Of a stretch of DNA of 49,547 nucleotides, positions 41,279 to 49,547 are shown piece after piece. The notes under the pieces are model-generated. The model was not told where the DNA came from and made no database searches. It saw only the letters and a program-made list of their open reading frames with translations. The stretch covers positions 1 to 49,547 of the forward strand of contig NZ_PMZU01000067.1 in assembly GCF_003170075.1 (NCBI RefSeq), read 5' to 3'. The translations under genes were made by a program, and so were the position numbers. Each line of letters starts with the position of its first letter. Position 1 is the stretch's first letter. This stretch comes from Methanoregula sp. (lineage in GTDB: Archaea > Halobacteriota > Methanomicrobia > Methanomicrobiales > Methanospirillaceae).

Positions 41279-42022
41279 TCAGTCAGCCTCAATACGGGGC
41301 GCAAGCAGGTACTCCACGTGACCGTTGCCACCAGCAATATCAAAGGAGAACCGGACCGGGTGATCCACACCAAGGCAGACCTCGACCTCGGGAGCTCGTG
41401 ACATGACTTTTCCCATGTCCCTGAGATAGTCAAGGGAGAAGAGCGAGCGGGTCTCGACCGGGGTAAGCGACTTGAGCTCGTCTTTTCCGAACTCCCGCAG
41501 GATATGATCGGTATCGCCTTCTGCGACCATATAAAAGGTCTGGTCTTTGGGGTTGATTCCCAGGGCGATCTTGTCCGAGATTACCGCAGCTGCCTTGATC
41601 GCATTGTTGAGATCTTCACCGGAGATAACAACCTTTCCCGGGAGGTTGATGGTCGGCGAGTTGGGATCTTTTCTGATCGTGTTCGTGTCCAGGAGGGTGA
41701 TCGAGTAGTGGTAGCCGTGGACACTGACTGCCATCTTCTGGGCATTGTCCGCGAGTTCAAGGCTGATGAGGTCGCCTTTCCCGCCCATGTTGAAGATGTT
41801 CTTCATCTTGGAAATATCGACCCCCAGCTCGCTTTTTGTGGCCTTGAAGGTATCAAACGCCTCTTTTTTGAGCGTGAAGGCGATCATGGCGACATTGGCG
41901 GTATCCACTGCCCGGGTGGAGATGCTGTCTTCCGCCGTATGCAGCCGGCACTCAGGAATGAGTGCCGAGATCGCGTCAATGGCCTCCCGGAATATCTCTG
42001 CGTCAATGGTTGCTTTTAACAT
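41279..42022 (-). CDS. pcn: DNA polymerase sliding clamp PCNA
   Basis: The 247-residue clamp subunit starts MLKATIDAEIFREAIDAISA and carries the usual PCNA features: ISTRAVDTANVAMIAFTLKK, an interdomain loop, and a C-terminal LLAPRIEAD ending. It forms a homotrimer that tethers replication and repair proteins to DNA. It diverges from rlmE, with AT-rich promoter DNA (42023-42102) between, and is first in an operon with priL. Confidence 0.96.
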   Translation of the reverse strand: MLKATIDAEIFREAIDAISALIPECRLHTAEDSISTRAVDTANVAMIAFTLKKEAFDTFKATKSELGVDISKMKNIFNMGGKGDLISLELADNAQKMAVSVHGYHYSITLLDTNTIRKDPNSPTINLPGKVVISGEDLNNAIKAAAVISDKIALGINPKDQTFYMVAEGDTDHILREFGKDELKSLTPVETRSLFSLDYLRDMGKVMSRAPEVEVCLGVDHPVRFSFDIAGGNGHVEYLLAPRIEAD

Positions 42023-42116
42023 CGCTTTCCCCTTAACAATTGTCTTATACAGTATATCGTCATACTTTAATTATAGCGTTTTGGGTTCGTTTCGCCGATT
42101 TTGGAGGTGAATGGGT

Positions 42117-42698
42117 ATGGGTTCACAATGGTCACGGGACAAGGTATATTTTCGGGCAAAACAGGAAGGCTTCCGGTCCCGGGCATCCTACAAGCTCATC
42201 GAGATCCAGAACAAGTTTGCCATTATCCGCCAGAACGATAACATCATCGATCTCGGGGCGGCACCAGGCAGCTGGCTCCAGGTGCTGCGCACGCTCACAA
42301 GCGGGAAAGTACTGGGGATCGACTTAAACCCGATTGCTGCTCTTGAAGGGATAGATACTATCGAAGGCGATCTCACCAACCCGGCCATCCAGGAGCAGGC
42401 ACAGGCACAGCTCGGCACGGTCAGCGTGGTGGTCTGCGATGCCGCCCCGAAACTCTCGGGCCACAAGAGTTACGACCAGGCACGGGCCATCGCCCTTGGC
42501 GAAGAAGCACTGCTCTTTGCCTGCCACGTATTAAAGCCCGGCGGCAACTTTGTGATAAAATCATTTCAGGGTGTTGATTTTCCCGAACTGCTGGCCCAGA
42601 TTAAAGAACACTTTTTCGTGGTAAAGACCTACTCGACCAAGGCTACCCGCAAGGGAAGCACGGAAATTTATATTATAAGCAAGAATTTTAAGGGATAA
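42117..42698 (+). CDS. rlmE: 23S rRNA (uridine-2'-O)-methyltransferase RlmE
   Basis: The 193-residue protein (start MGSQWSRDKVYFRAKQEGFR) has the FtsJ/RlmE fold. It shows the SAM motif DLGAAPGSWLQVL and the K-D-K-E tetrad: K in SYKL, D in VCDAAPKLSG, K in FVIKSF and E in STEIYII. It methylates a uridine of the large rRNA peptidyl-transferase centre. I take ATG 42117, since GGAGGTGA ends 6 nt before it; the ATG at 42111 abuts the Shine-Dalgarno and is unlikely. moaA follows 9 nt later. Confidence 0.92.
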   Translation: MGSQWSRDKVYFRAKQEGFRSRASYKLIEIQNKFAIIRQNDNIIDLGAAPGSWLQVLRTLTSGKVLGIDLNPIAALEGIDTIEGDLTNPAIQEQAQAQLGTVSVVVCDAAPKLSGHKSYDQARAIALGEEALLFACHVLKPGGNFVIKSFQGVDFPELLAQIKEHFFVVKTYSTKATRKGSTEIYIISKNFKG

Positions 42699-42707
42699 CC
42701 ATCCTCC

Positions 42708-43592
42708 ATGACACAAGCGCTCAGGGATTCTTACGGACGACCGGTAACAAACCTCCGCATCAGTCTCACCTCGCGGTGCAACCTTTCCTGTATCTACTGC
42801 CATGCCGAGGGTGAGAAGAATCCCGAGTCCGAGATGAGCGCGGACGAGATCATCGCCATCATGGAGATCGCGGCAAAGTTCGGGATTAAAAGCATAAAAT
42901 TTACCGGCGGGGAACCCCTGATCCGGCTGGATATCCTGAAGATCATCCGGGCAGTCCCGAAAGGTATCGAATGTTCGATAACCACAAACGGCATCCTGCT
43001 TGCAGAAATGGCAGCGGATTTAAAAGCCGCCGGGCTCCGCAGGGTCAATGTCAGCCTCGACAGCCTAAATCCAAAAACCTACAAACAGATCACCGGGAGC
43101 GACCGGCTCAGCGAGGTTCTTGCCGGCATTGATGCGGCACTTAACGTCGGGCTCACACCCGTCAAACTCAACATGGTGGTTCTTCTTGGTATCAACGATC
43201 AGGAGTTGAATGATTTCCTTGCATTTGTCCGGGGGAACCGCAATCTCGTCCTCCAGCTCATCGAATTAATGCACTTCAACAACTGCGAGTACCACGGGGA
43301 CTTAACTAGGGTCGAATGCGACCTTGCCGCACGATCGGAACAGATCCTCACCCGCAGGATGCACCACCGCAAAAAGTACTGTCTTGATGGTGCCGAGGTG
43401 GAGGTCGTGCGTCCGTTGCACAACACCGAGTTCTGTGCGTTCTGCAACCGGCTCCGGGTAACCTCGGATGGCAAACTCAAGCCATGCCTGCTGCGGACGG
43501 ACAACCATGTCACTGTCAGGGGCAAAAAAGGTGCTGAACTCGAAGCACTTTTCCGGGAAGCTGTTGCGAGACGGGAACCATTTTTTAAATAG
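42708..43592 (+). CDS. moaA: GTP 3',8-cyclase MoaA
   Basis: The 294-residue radical SAM enzyme has C24-x3-C28-x2-C31 (CNLSCIYC) for the SAM cluster. A second C-terminal cluster site has CAFCNRLRVTSDGKLKPC. The enzyme makes 3',8-cyclo-GTP, the first step to molybdopterin, needed for formate and formylmethanofuran dehydrogenases of methanogens. It is a little shorter than bacterial MoaA, and no GG C-terminal peptide is present. It probably shares a transcript with rlmE. Confidence 0.93.
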   Translation: MTQALRDSYGRPVTNLRISLTSRCNLSCIYCHAEGEKNPESEMSADEIIAIMEIAAKFGIKSIKFTGGEPLIRLDILKIIRAVPKGIECSITTNGILLAEMAADLKAAGLRRVNVSLDSLNPKTYKQITGSDRLSEVLAGIDAALNVGLTPVKLNMVVLLGINDQELNDFLAFVRGNRNLVLQLIELMHFNNCEYHGDLTRVECDLAARSEQILTRRMHHRKKYCLDGAEVEVVRPLHNTEFCAFCNRLRVTSDGKLKPCLLRTDNHVTVRGKKGAELEALFREAVARREPFFK

Positions 43593-43645
43593 ATTCTTCC
43601 CGCAAAAACAGTGCATCCTTAACGGTGAGAAGGATACAGGAGTAC

Positions 43646-43657
43646 GGGAATATATTT
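43646..43657 (+). promoter_or_regulatory. TATA box for 43684 gene
   Basis: GAATATATTTAC lies 26 nt before the ATG with no Shine-Dalgarno, so the message is probably leaderless. Confidence 0.5.
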
Positions 43658-43683
43658 ACAATTCCGGCGTACACTAGAACCGT

Positions 43684-44193
43684 ATGAACGCTGACAACGA
43701 ATACATCAATGCCCTTACCCATCTCTATGAAAAATCCCTGATCCTGCACGACACCTCGCTCTTCAACAAGACCCTTTATTTTTATTTTATCGATGCTATT
43801 GCACATATTGACTATACCTGCAGCATTTACGCATTCAATTATCAGTCACCGAAAAATATTATGGGTGCCGAGTACCTGCGCTGGCGAATCGATGAGGAAA
43901 AAAAGGGGGACCGGCCACAGTTCCCGGCGTTTATCGCATGGCTCAAGACCGCCCGGCCGGAGAAATTTGCCACCCTGCCCTCACTTTGGCAGATGCTCTA
44001 CGACTTAGAAGATCCCGCAGGGTACCGGAGCTTTCGTATCGTCCTTGATCCGGATAGCCGACAGGAGATCCCGGCAAATTTCTTTATTGCGGTTATCGAT
44101 GAGTTTTTCGAGCAGGATTTCTTAAAAAGCCTGTATGAGGATGCATCCCTCTCCACGCTTTTTACGGCATTTATCGCAGAACAGAAGACCTGA
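43684..44193 (+). CDS. Unknown protein, 169 aa
   Basis: The 169-residue protein begins MNADNEYINALTHLYEKSLI. It is helical and rich in aromatic residues (FNKTLYFYFIDAIAHIDYTC; FPAFIAWLKTARPEKFATL), soluble, with no motif I can assign. It is 6 nt upstream of the M20 peptidase gene and probably cotranscribed, behind a leaderless-type promoter. Confidence 0.75.
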   Translation: MNADNEYINALTHLYEKSLILHDTSLFNKTLYFYFIDAIAHIDYTCSIYAFNYQSPKNIMGAEYLRWRIDEEKKGDRPQFPAFIAWLKTARPEKFATLPSLWQMLYDLEDPAGYRSFRIVLDPDSRQEIPANFFIAVIDEFFEQDFLKSLYEDASLSTLFTAFIAEQKT

Positions 44194-44199
44194 TCCAGA

Positions 44200-45384
44200 A
44201 TGGACGTAAGCCGAATCTGTGCAACACTCGTGGCGATAAAAAGCGAGAATCCTCCGGGAGATACATCTGGGGTTATCGAGTACATCCGGGATTTCCTTGA
44301 TGCCCGGGGCATCATATCCACGGTCACGGATACCGGGGGCGGTCGGTGTAACCTGGTTACCCGGGGGCCAAAAAAACCGCTCCTGCTCTGCGGACATGTG
44401 GATGTCGTACCGGCTCTTGACGAAGGGTGGACGCATCCGCCGTACTCCGGTACCCTGGAAGATGGATATGTCTGGGGCCGGGGCGCGACCGATATGAAAG
44501 GTGGGTGTGCGGCGATGCTGGCCGCCAGTGACATGCTTGTACAGGAAGATCACGAACTACCCGCGACTCTGGCGTTTGTCTGCGATGAAGAGACAGGTGG
44601 TGACCTTGGGATTCAGTACCTGATCGCACACAATCTGATCGCGCCCTGTGACTGCCTGATCGCAGAACCATCACCGGCCCGCCATCCCTGCATCGGTCAG
44701 AAAGGGCTCTGCCGGCTTGACCTGAAATTTGCCGGGACGCCCGGTCATGGCTCCCTGTACCCGACCATCGGTGTGAGCGCGATCATGGAAGCGATGGAAC
44801 TGCTCGAATACATTAAAAGCCTCCATAATCGTGAATTTCCGATGGATGAAAAACTCCGGGAGATTATACGGCACTCCTCTGAGGTCTTTTCCGAAGAGTT
44901 CCAGATACAGGAGGGAAGCGATATCCTTGAACGGGTAACGTTTAACCCGGGCATTATCTCGGGCGGCGAGAAGATCAACATCATCGCCCAGCACTGTTCG
45001 GTCAATCTGGAACTGCGGATTCCCTGGGGATGCAGTATCCCGGATCTGGTCACAGATATTCGTGCGCACGCCCAAAACGGGACGATCGTCGAGAGGATAG
45101 TGCACGACCCTTCACTCACAGATCCGGATTGCGAGTTTGCCGCAGTCGTGTGCCGCGAAGTAGAGAAGGTATGGGGCGGGGATGTATTTCCCATCCTCCA
45201 GTGGGCGGCAAGCGACGCGCGTCACCTCCGTTGTGCAGGATTTCAGGTGATCGAGTACGGTCCTGGAGAACTCGCGACGCTTCACGGAATCAACGAACGG
45301 ATCTCCGTTGTATCACTTGAGAATGCGGTAAAAATTTACCGGGGCATCCTGGACACGTACAGCAAAAAAACAGAAACGTCATGA
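44200..45384 (+). CDS. M20-family peptidase / DapE-ArgE-type deacylase
   Basis: The 394-residue zinc enzyme has the M20 motifs in order: LCGHVDVVPA, GRGATDMKGG, VCDEETGGDLG (catalytic Glu) and IAEPS, with a dimerisation domain between about residues 175 and 290, and a late His in TLHGINERIS. This is the ArgE/DapE group, which removes acyl groups from amino acids such as succinyl-diaminopimelate or N-acetylornithine. Specificity cannot be read here. Methanogens usually make lysine without succinylation, so a different substrate is likely. Confidence 0.85.
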   Translation: MDVSRICATLVAIKSENPPGDTSGVIEYIRDFLDARGIISTVTDTGGGRCNLVTRGPKKPLLLCGHVDVVPALDEGWTHPPYSGTLEDGYVWGRGATDMKGGCAAMLAASDMLVQEDHELPATLAFVCDEETGGDLGIQYLIAHNLIAPCDCLIAEPSPARHPCIGQKGLCRLDLKFAGTPGHGSLYPTIGVSAIMEAMELLEYIKSLHNREFPMDEKLREIIRHSSEVFSEEFQIQEGSDILERVTFNPGIISGGEKINIIAQHCSVNLELRIPWGCSIPDLVTDIRAHAQNGTIVERIVHDPSLTDPDCEFAAVVCREVEKVWGGDVFPILQWAASDARHLRCAGFQVIEYGPGELATLHGINERISVVSLENAVKIYRGILDTYSKKTETS

Positions 45385-45475
45385 GATGAGACATGAGGAA
45401 ATTCGGGTGCGGGCCGATAGGCCGGAATCAGTTTTGTCTGACTCCATAACTAACCCCCCATTTGTTTAAAAGGGA

Positions 45476-46474
45476 TCAATTCTTCCGACGCTTTGCGCCA
45501 GCAAATACAATTCCGGCCACCACAATTGCCGTAAGAGCACCGATGGATGAGAGCGGAGTATACGTCGTCTTCGTTGCAACCTGTGTTTCCGTCGCGGTCA
45601 CGGCAATGGTGCCGGCAGGCAACGATTCTGTTACATTCACAGCAGTCTGCGCCGCTGCGGTGGTGGGAACCGTTGCAGGGGAGGTCCCCCCACCCAAAAC
45701 CCACGGTGCCTTTGTCGGGGTCGGCGAGCCGGTTACCTGATAGACCTGGGACTTACCCATCACAGATTCCTTGTTCTTTTCCGCATCGGCATACACAGGG
45801 CTGATTGTCAGCGCCGCATTGAAGCAGTCCAGCGCATCCTGGTAACGTCCCAGTGCAGCAAGCGCGAGACCCTTGTTGTTCCAGATCTCGGCACTCTTGG
45901 TTGTTTCTTGGGTTGCATGATTGAACGCATCGAGCGCTTCAGTGTACTTGTCCTGCGACATGTACACAAGTCCAATCTGGTTCCAGGTATCCGCATTATG
46001 AGGGTCGAGATTCGCACACTGGGCATACGCTTTGAGCGCGGCATCCGGGTTTCCTGTCTGGACATACGAGGATGCAAGGTTACAGTATGCATCCGCATGG
46101 TTGGTCACCGTGGCAGTAAAATTCACATACGCGGCAACGGCTTCATCGTACCTGCCAAGTTTAAAGAGCGCATAGGCCATGGCATCCTGCGCATCGGTGC
46201 TTGTCCTTATCGCAAGGGCCTGATTTGCTGCATCGAGCGCCTCAGAGTACTGTCCCAGCGCATTGAGGGCCACGGCTTTTCCCGCGAAGGCAGACGCATA
46301 CGAGGGATCCAGCGAGAGCGCATTGTTATAGTACGTCACAGCATCTGCGTAATTCCCGACAGTTGCAGCATTCTGTCCTCTCGTATACCACTCAAGGGAG
46401 TCTTCCGCTGCTACAGCAGGGACCAGAATAAGAATAATTACAAGCAGTATGCCTGCCTTTGCGCTCATCTGCAT
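45476..46474 (-). CDS. Exported membrane-anchored TPR protein
   Basis: The 332-residue protein has a signal peptide (AKAGILLVIILILVPAVAAE). About six TPR units follow (WYTRGQNAATVGNYADAVTY; AWNQIGLVY-type units) to about residue 235, then a Thr/Ala/Pro linker, a C-terminal helix (IGALTAIVVAGIVFAGA) and KRRKN. Same plan as 32071-32784: an extracellular TPR module on a C-terminal anchor. It could hold surface proteins together. About 90 bp of AT-rich DNA separate it from the M20 gene, convergent. Confidence 0.85.
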   Translation of the reverse strand: MQMSAKAGILLVIILILVPAVAAEDSLEWYTRGQNAATVGNYADAVTYYNNALSLDPSYASAFAGKAVALNALGQYSEALDAANQALAIRTSTDAQDAMAYALFKLGRYDEAVAAYVNFTATVTNHADAYCNLASSYVQTGNPDAALKAYAQCANLDPHNADTWNQIGLVYMSQDKYTEALDAFNHATQETTKSAEIWNNKGLALAALGRYQDALDCFNAALTISPVYADAEKNKESVMGKSQVYQVTGSPTPTKAPWVLGGGTSPATVPTTAAAQTAVNVTESLPAGTIAVTATETQVATKTTYTPLSSIGALTAIVVAGIVFAGAKRRKN

Positions 46475-46531
46475 ATCCGAAAATTCTCTTTTATCGCAGA
46501 TGAATGTATTGTTTTTTTGGCATCCCGTGAA

Positions 46532-47629
46532 TTATTCTGCAGGGTGGGGAGGCTGGCGCCCGCACCAGCCTGTGGTGACAACGACTGTTCCCCCCAAGAT
46601 TGCGGTGACGACAAATGCTGCCAAAAATCCGCCCATATCCGCAATGACCCCGGCCACGAACGGGAGGATGGCCATCCCAAGGTAACTTGCCGTCGAGAAC
46701 AATCCCATAAGAAGTCCCTGGTGATCCGGCACTCCGGCAAGAAACACCATCTGGGCGATCATCACGACACCGGCAAGAGCGCCAAGCACAATAAAACCCA
46801 GCGGGGATACATATGCGAGAAGGACACCCCCCGCCATGAAGATGGCAGACCATCGGATGATCGGCACCGGGTGGAGCGGGATACGGGAGACCACAAGAAC
46901 GGCGACGATGGTGGCAATACTCATGCCCGCAATCCAGAGCCCGAGTGTGTCCGGTGCCTCACCGGAAAACTTCGGGTACAGCGATGAGACAACTCCCGTG
47001 ATGCCGACGAGAACAACGGCCGAATACCACAACCAGAGGTTGTCGCGGACGAACGCTGAAACGATGGCGGTATCCCTCATCCTCACCGTAGAAACCAGGC
47101 TGTTACCGGTAACAGCGCTTCCTGCAAACGCAACGAGGGCAAAAAGAGTGAAGATGCCAATCCCGAGGACCGGCTCTGCAAAACGCACCGCAAACCAGCC
47201 GGCGACGATTAGCCCGAGGACAAGCCCGAGGTTGAGCATCGCCATGTAATACCCGCTCATGCGGGTATGATCGCTCCGTGAATTGATATACGACAGTGCG
47301 GCAGCGACAAAGAGCCCGGCCCCGATCCCTTCGCAACCACGCAGGACGATCACCACTACAGGAGAGGTAGCAAAAAAAAGCAGGACACCAGTTGCAACTG
47401 TTATCAGAAGACCGGCCCGTATGACCGGGGCAGTACCGTGGCGATCGGCAAGCATTCCTCCCGGCAGGGTGGAGACAGAGGCGCCGAAGAAATATGCGGC
47501 ATAGATGGCCCCCTGCCATGCAGACTGTCCGGCAAATGCCGGCAGCACCGGGACGATCGCATTCGAGAGCGCCATGACGGCAAAGATGCCGAGGCAGACG
47601 ATAACAAGGGAGGCCTTTGATGCCGCCAT
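46532..47629 (-). CDS. MFS transporter
   Basis: The 365-residue protein has about twelve short hydrophobic helices and the MFS loop motif GGMLADRHGTAPV between helices 2 and 3. It belongs to the multidrug/sugar-efflux type, but the cargo cannot be predicted. It starts 4 nt after the aCPSF1 stop on the same strand and probably shares its transcript. The hydrophilic central loop is short. Confidence 0.85.
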   Translation of the reverse strand: MAASKASLVIVCLGIFAVMALSNAIVPVLPAFAGQSAWQGAIYAAYFFGASVSTLPGGMLADRHGTAPVIRAGLLITVATGVLLFFATSPVVVIVLRGCEGIGAGLFVAAALSYINSRSDHTRMSGYYMAMLNLGLVLGLIVAGWFAVRFAEPVLGIGIFTLFALVAFAGSAVTGNSLVSTVRMRDTAIVSAFVRDNLWLWYSAVVLVGITGVVSSLYPKFSGEAPDTLGLWIAGMSIATIVAVLVVSRIPLHPVPIIRWSAIFMAGGVLLAYVSPLGFIVLGALAGVVMIAQMVFLAGVPDHQGLLMGLFSTASYLGMAILPFVAGVIADMGGFLAAFVVTAILGGTVVVTTGWCGRQPPHPAE

Positions 47630-47633
47630 GCGA

Positions 47634-49547
47634 TCAGATCATGCGGTACGTCTCAAGGTTCATCGGGGAATGAGTCTGGATGTGGTAACGCTTGTAGATA
47701 GAACTGGCAAGATCGATCGTGTTGTTCTCGTCCCCATGGATACAGAAGATCTTCTCGGGCCTCGGCTGGATCTGGCCGATATAATTCATCAGCTGCCGCC
47801 GGTCAGAATGCCCCGAGAACCCATCGATAGTAGCGATCTCAAGGTTGATGGTGATCGTGCCTTTCCGGCCCATGGGCACTTCGCGCCACCCTTTCTGGAT
47901 GCGTCGCCCCTGAGTACCCTCAGCCTGGTACCCGACAAAGACGAGCGCATTCTTCTCGTCCTCTGCGAGGTTAAGGAGGTACTCCATGACCGGACCGCCG
48001 TTAAGCATACCACTTGTGGTAATGATTACACACGGATCGCCGTTGATCACTTTCTCGCGGAGATCGGAAGAGTCCACCTGCTGGAAACAGTCAGCAAGGA
48101 AGGGGTTCATCCCTTCACGGAAGATCAGGTTCCTAAGATCATTGTTAAGGTACTCCGGGTAGGTAGTGTGGATCGCTGTAGCCTCGCGGATCATGCCATC
48201 AAGATAGATCTTGACGTGCGGGATCTTGCCAAGACGCATCCCTTCTTCAAGGGCGAGCATGACTTCCTGCGACCTGCCGACTGCAAACGCGGGGATGATC
48301 ACCTTACCGCCCCGCGAGAGCACCGTGTTAATGATCTCATAAAGCTTGCACTCCGCATCCGAACGTGCCGGCTGGAAATCATTCGAGCCGCCGTACGTGC
48401 TCTCCATGAACAGGGTCTCGAGCCGGGGGAACTGGTTGACAGCCGGGTTAAAAAGCCGGCTCTTGCTGTAGTTGAAGTCACCGGTAAAGGCAATGTTATA
48501 CAGGCCGTCGCCAATATGAAAATGGGCGATCGCGGAGCCAAGGATGTGGCCGGCATTGTGGAAGGTGAGCTTGATGTCCGGGGCAATATCGGTCACGCTA
48601 CCATAATTCAGGGTGATCGAATGCTGGATATACGTCTTGACCTCGTTTGAGCTGTATGGGATCTTCCGGCCTTCCTTGTTAAGGACATCGAGGTAATCCA
48701 GCTGGAGCATCGCAGAAAGATCCCGGGTCGGAGGAGTCGAATAAACCGGGCCCTCATATCCGTACTTGTAGAGAAGGGGGACGAGCGCACAGTGATCGAG
48801 GTGAGCATGGGTGAGGACAACAGCGTCGAGCTGAGCCAGGGGGTGGATCTCGGGAACATAAAGATACGGGGCGCCATTGGAGTTGTCGGGTTTCTCCCCG
48901 CAATCGATAAGCACGCGGCTGTCTGGGGTAGTGAGTAAAAAAGCGGCACGGCCGACTTCGCGACAGCAGCCAAGTGTGGTGACCCGTACCCACTGATCTT
49001 TCTTGGTCGAATCCTTATTTGTGTCATCACGGCCCGGAATATCTCGGTGGATCCGCCGCCCGATAGTACGCAGGAACTGCTTACGCTCCTCATTGACCGA
49101 GCGCAGGTACTGGCGGACCTGCTTTACGGTACTGCTCTCGATGGGGGGAGTGCGGACAACTTTGGGCGTCCAGCCAATGTGCCGGGTAATATCACGGAGC
49201 GTGATCCCGTTCTTCCCGATTACAACGCCGGGTTTCTCCGCTTCGATCAGGACTTCCCCGGTATCGGGGTCAAAAAAGATATCGGTGATACCGGAGGACT
49301 CCGGGACGACTGCCCGGATCTCGGTTGCCGCCTTCTCCGGATCTTCAAGGATGGTCGGACGGACTACGATCCGCTTCCGGAGATCCCGGGCAAGGACCCG
49401 GATCAGGTCGGCCTCATCGGCAAATCGTTTGGGATCATCGGTGTAGATGACCAGTTCCGGGCCTTCGAATTCGACCTCTTTTACCGTAATGCCGGCAGGT
49501 ACTTTCTCGTTGATCTTGTCTTTGAGCTCTTTGAGCCGTTCTTCAAT
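47634..49547 (-). CDS. aCPSF1/FttA beta-CASP ribonuclease (5' end outside window)
   Basis: The frame stays open to the window end; the visible 637 residues begin IEERLKELKDKINEKVP, so only the first few residues are missing. N-terminal KH domains come first (VIGKNGITLRDITRHIG). The MBL domain follows (LTHAHLDHCALVP) and then the beta-CASP domain (MESTYGGSNDF; FSGHSDRRQL). This is the archaeal CPSF73 homologue that cleaves nascent RNA and terminates transcription. Active-site His and Asp residues are all present. The internal GTG at 48914 is not the start, since the conserved KH part precedes it in frame. Confidence 0.95.
   Translation of the reverse strand: MEERLKELKDKINEKVPAGITVKEVEFEGPELVIYTDDPKRFADEADLIRVLARDLRKRIVVRPTILEDPEKAATEIRAVVPESSGITDIFFDPDTGEVLIEAEKPGVVIGKNGITLRDITRHIGWTPKVVRTPPIESSTVKQVRQYLRSVNEERKQFLRTIGRRIHRDIPGRDDTNKDSTKKDQWVRVTTLGCCREVGRAAFLLTTPDSRVLIDCGEKPDNSNGAPYLYVPEIHPLAQLDAVVLTHAHLDHCALVPLLYKYGYEGPVYSTPPTRDLSAMLQLDYLDVLNKEGRKIPYSSNEVKTYIQHSITLNYGSVTDIAPDIKLTFHNAGHILGSAIAHFHIGDGLYNIAFTGDFNYSKSRLFNPAVNQFPRLETLFMESTYGGSNDFQPARSDAECKLYEIINTVLSRGGKVIIPAFAVGRSQEVMLALEEGMRLGKIPHVKIYLDGMIREATAIHTTYPEYLNNDLRNLIFREGMNPFLADCFQQVDSSDLREKVINGDPCVIITTSGMLNGGPVMEYLLNLAEDEKNALVFVGYQAEGTQGRRIQKGWREVPMGRKGTITINLEIATIDGFSGHSDRRQLMNYIGQIQPRPEKIFCIHGDENNTIDLASSIYKRYHIQTHSPMNLETYRMI

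Noticed and set aside
1-49547. CRISPR array, rRNA or tRNA genes
   Set aside because: Read through on both strands; no regularly spaced short repeats with unique spacers, no rRNA segments and no cloverleaf found. The 102-bp periodicity at 19-31 kb is TPR coding sequence.

Overview
The window reads as the chromosome of a methanogenic archaeon, most likely a Methanomicrobiales member close to Methanoregula. This is inferred from archaeal informational genes (PCNA, PriL, S17e, aCPSF1), a beta-RFAP-synthase-like GHMP protein of the methanopterin type, TATA-box promoters 25-30 nt before starts, and abundant secreted PEGA/TPR proteins. Species identity cannot be fixed from the sequence alone.

Bases 1-9444 look like an integrated genetic element (plasmid or provirus type) that runs off the left edge. 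It has a tyrosine integrase (8218-9444) at its right end. To the left lies a tightly coupled minus-strand operon of small unknown genes, nearly every junction an ATGA or similar overlap, ending in an SF3/P4-type replicative helicase (4524-6314). Next come an origin-like region with tandem and inverted repeats (3637-3766), a plus-strand P-loop ATPase with an AT-hook (2143-3381), and further small genes. A 25-residue peptide gene with a Tyr-x-x-Pro-x-Leu motif and its own TATA box lies beside the integrase.

Bases 9507-18788 are host genes: an ACT/metallo-beta-lactamase protein, 6-phospho-3-hexuloisomerase, a class I aminotransferase, an M42 peptidase, a dead IS element (13942-14938), a ZnuABC-like metal transporter operon, its likely DtxR-family regulator, and a small membrane protein. 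The transporter and the regulator gene carry the same dyad motif upstream.

Bases 19210-31449 are one gene of 12.2 kb encoding a 4079-residue protein made of almost nothing but TPR repeats: 6 residues, 119 full 34-residue units and a last 27-residue unit, in unbroken register. An 8-unit (816 bp) block within it is tandemly duplicated.

Bases 31450-38530 hold surface and membrane proteins (TPR, PEGA, DedA), a tRNA-methylase-like gene, a GHMP-family gene, and unusually structured intergenic DNA. A GC-rich hairpin RNA candidate occurs twice in opposite orientations with compensatory base changes (31900-31933 and 34668-34701). A different structured stretch lies at 36666-36797. At 38024-38425 are the N-terminal stub of a second integrase related to the one at 8.2-9.4 kb, a 28-residue zinc-ribbon gene and a perfect 18-bp palindrome.

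Bases 38528-49547 are ordinary archaeal housekeeping: S17e with a ThiN-domain gene, an HD hydrolase, PriL with PCNA, RlmE, MoaA, an M20 peptidase, a third TPR protein, an MFS transporter, and aCPSF1 (5' end cut by the window edge).
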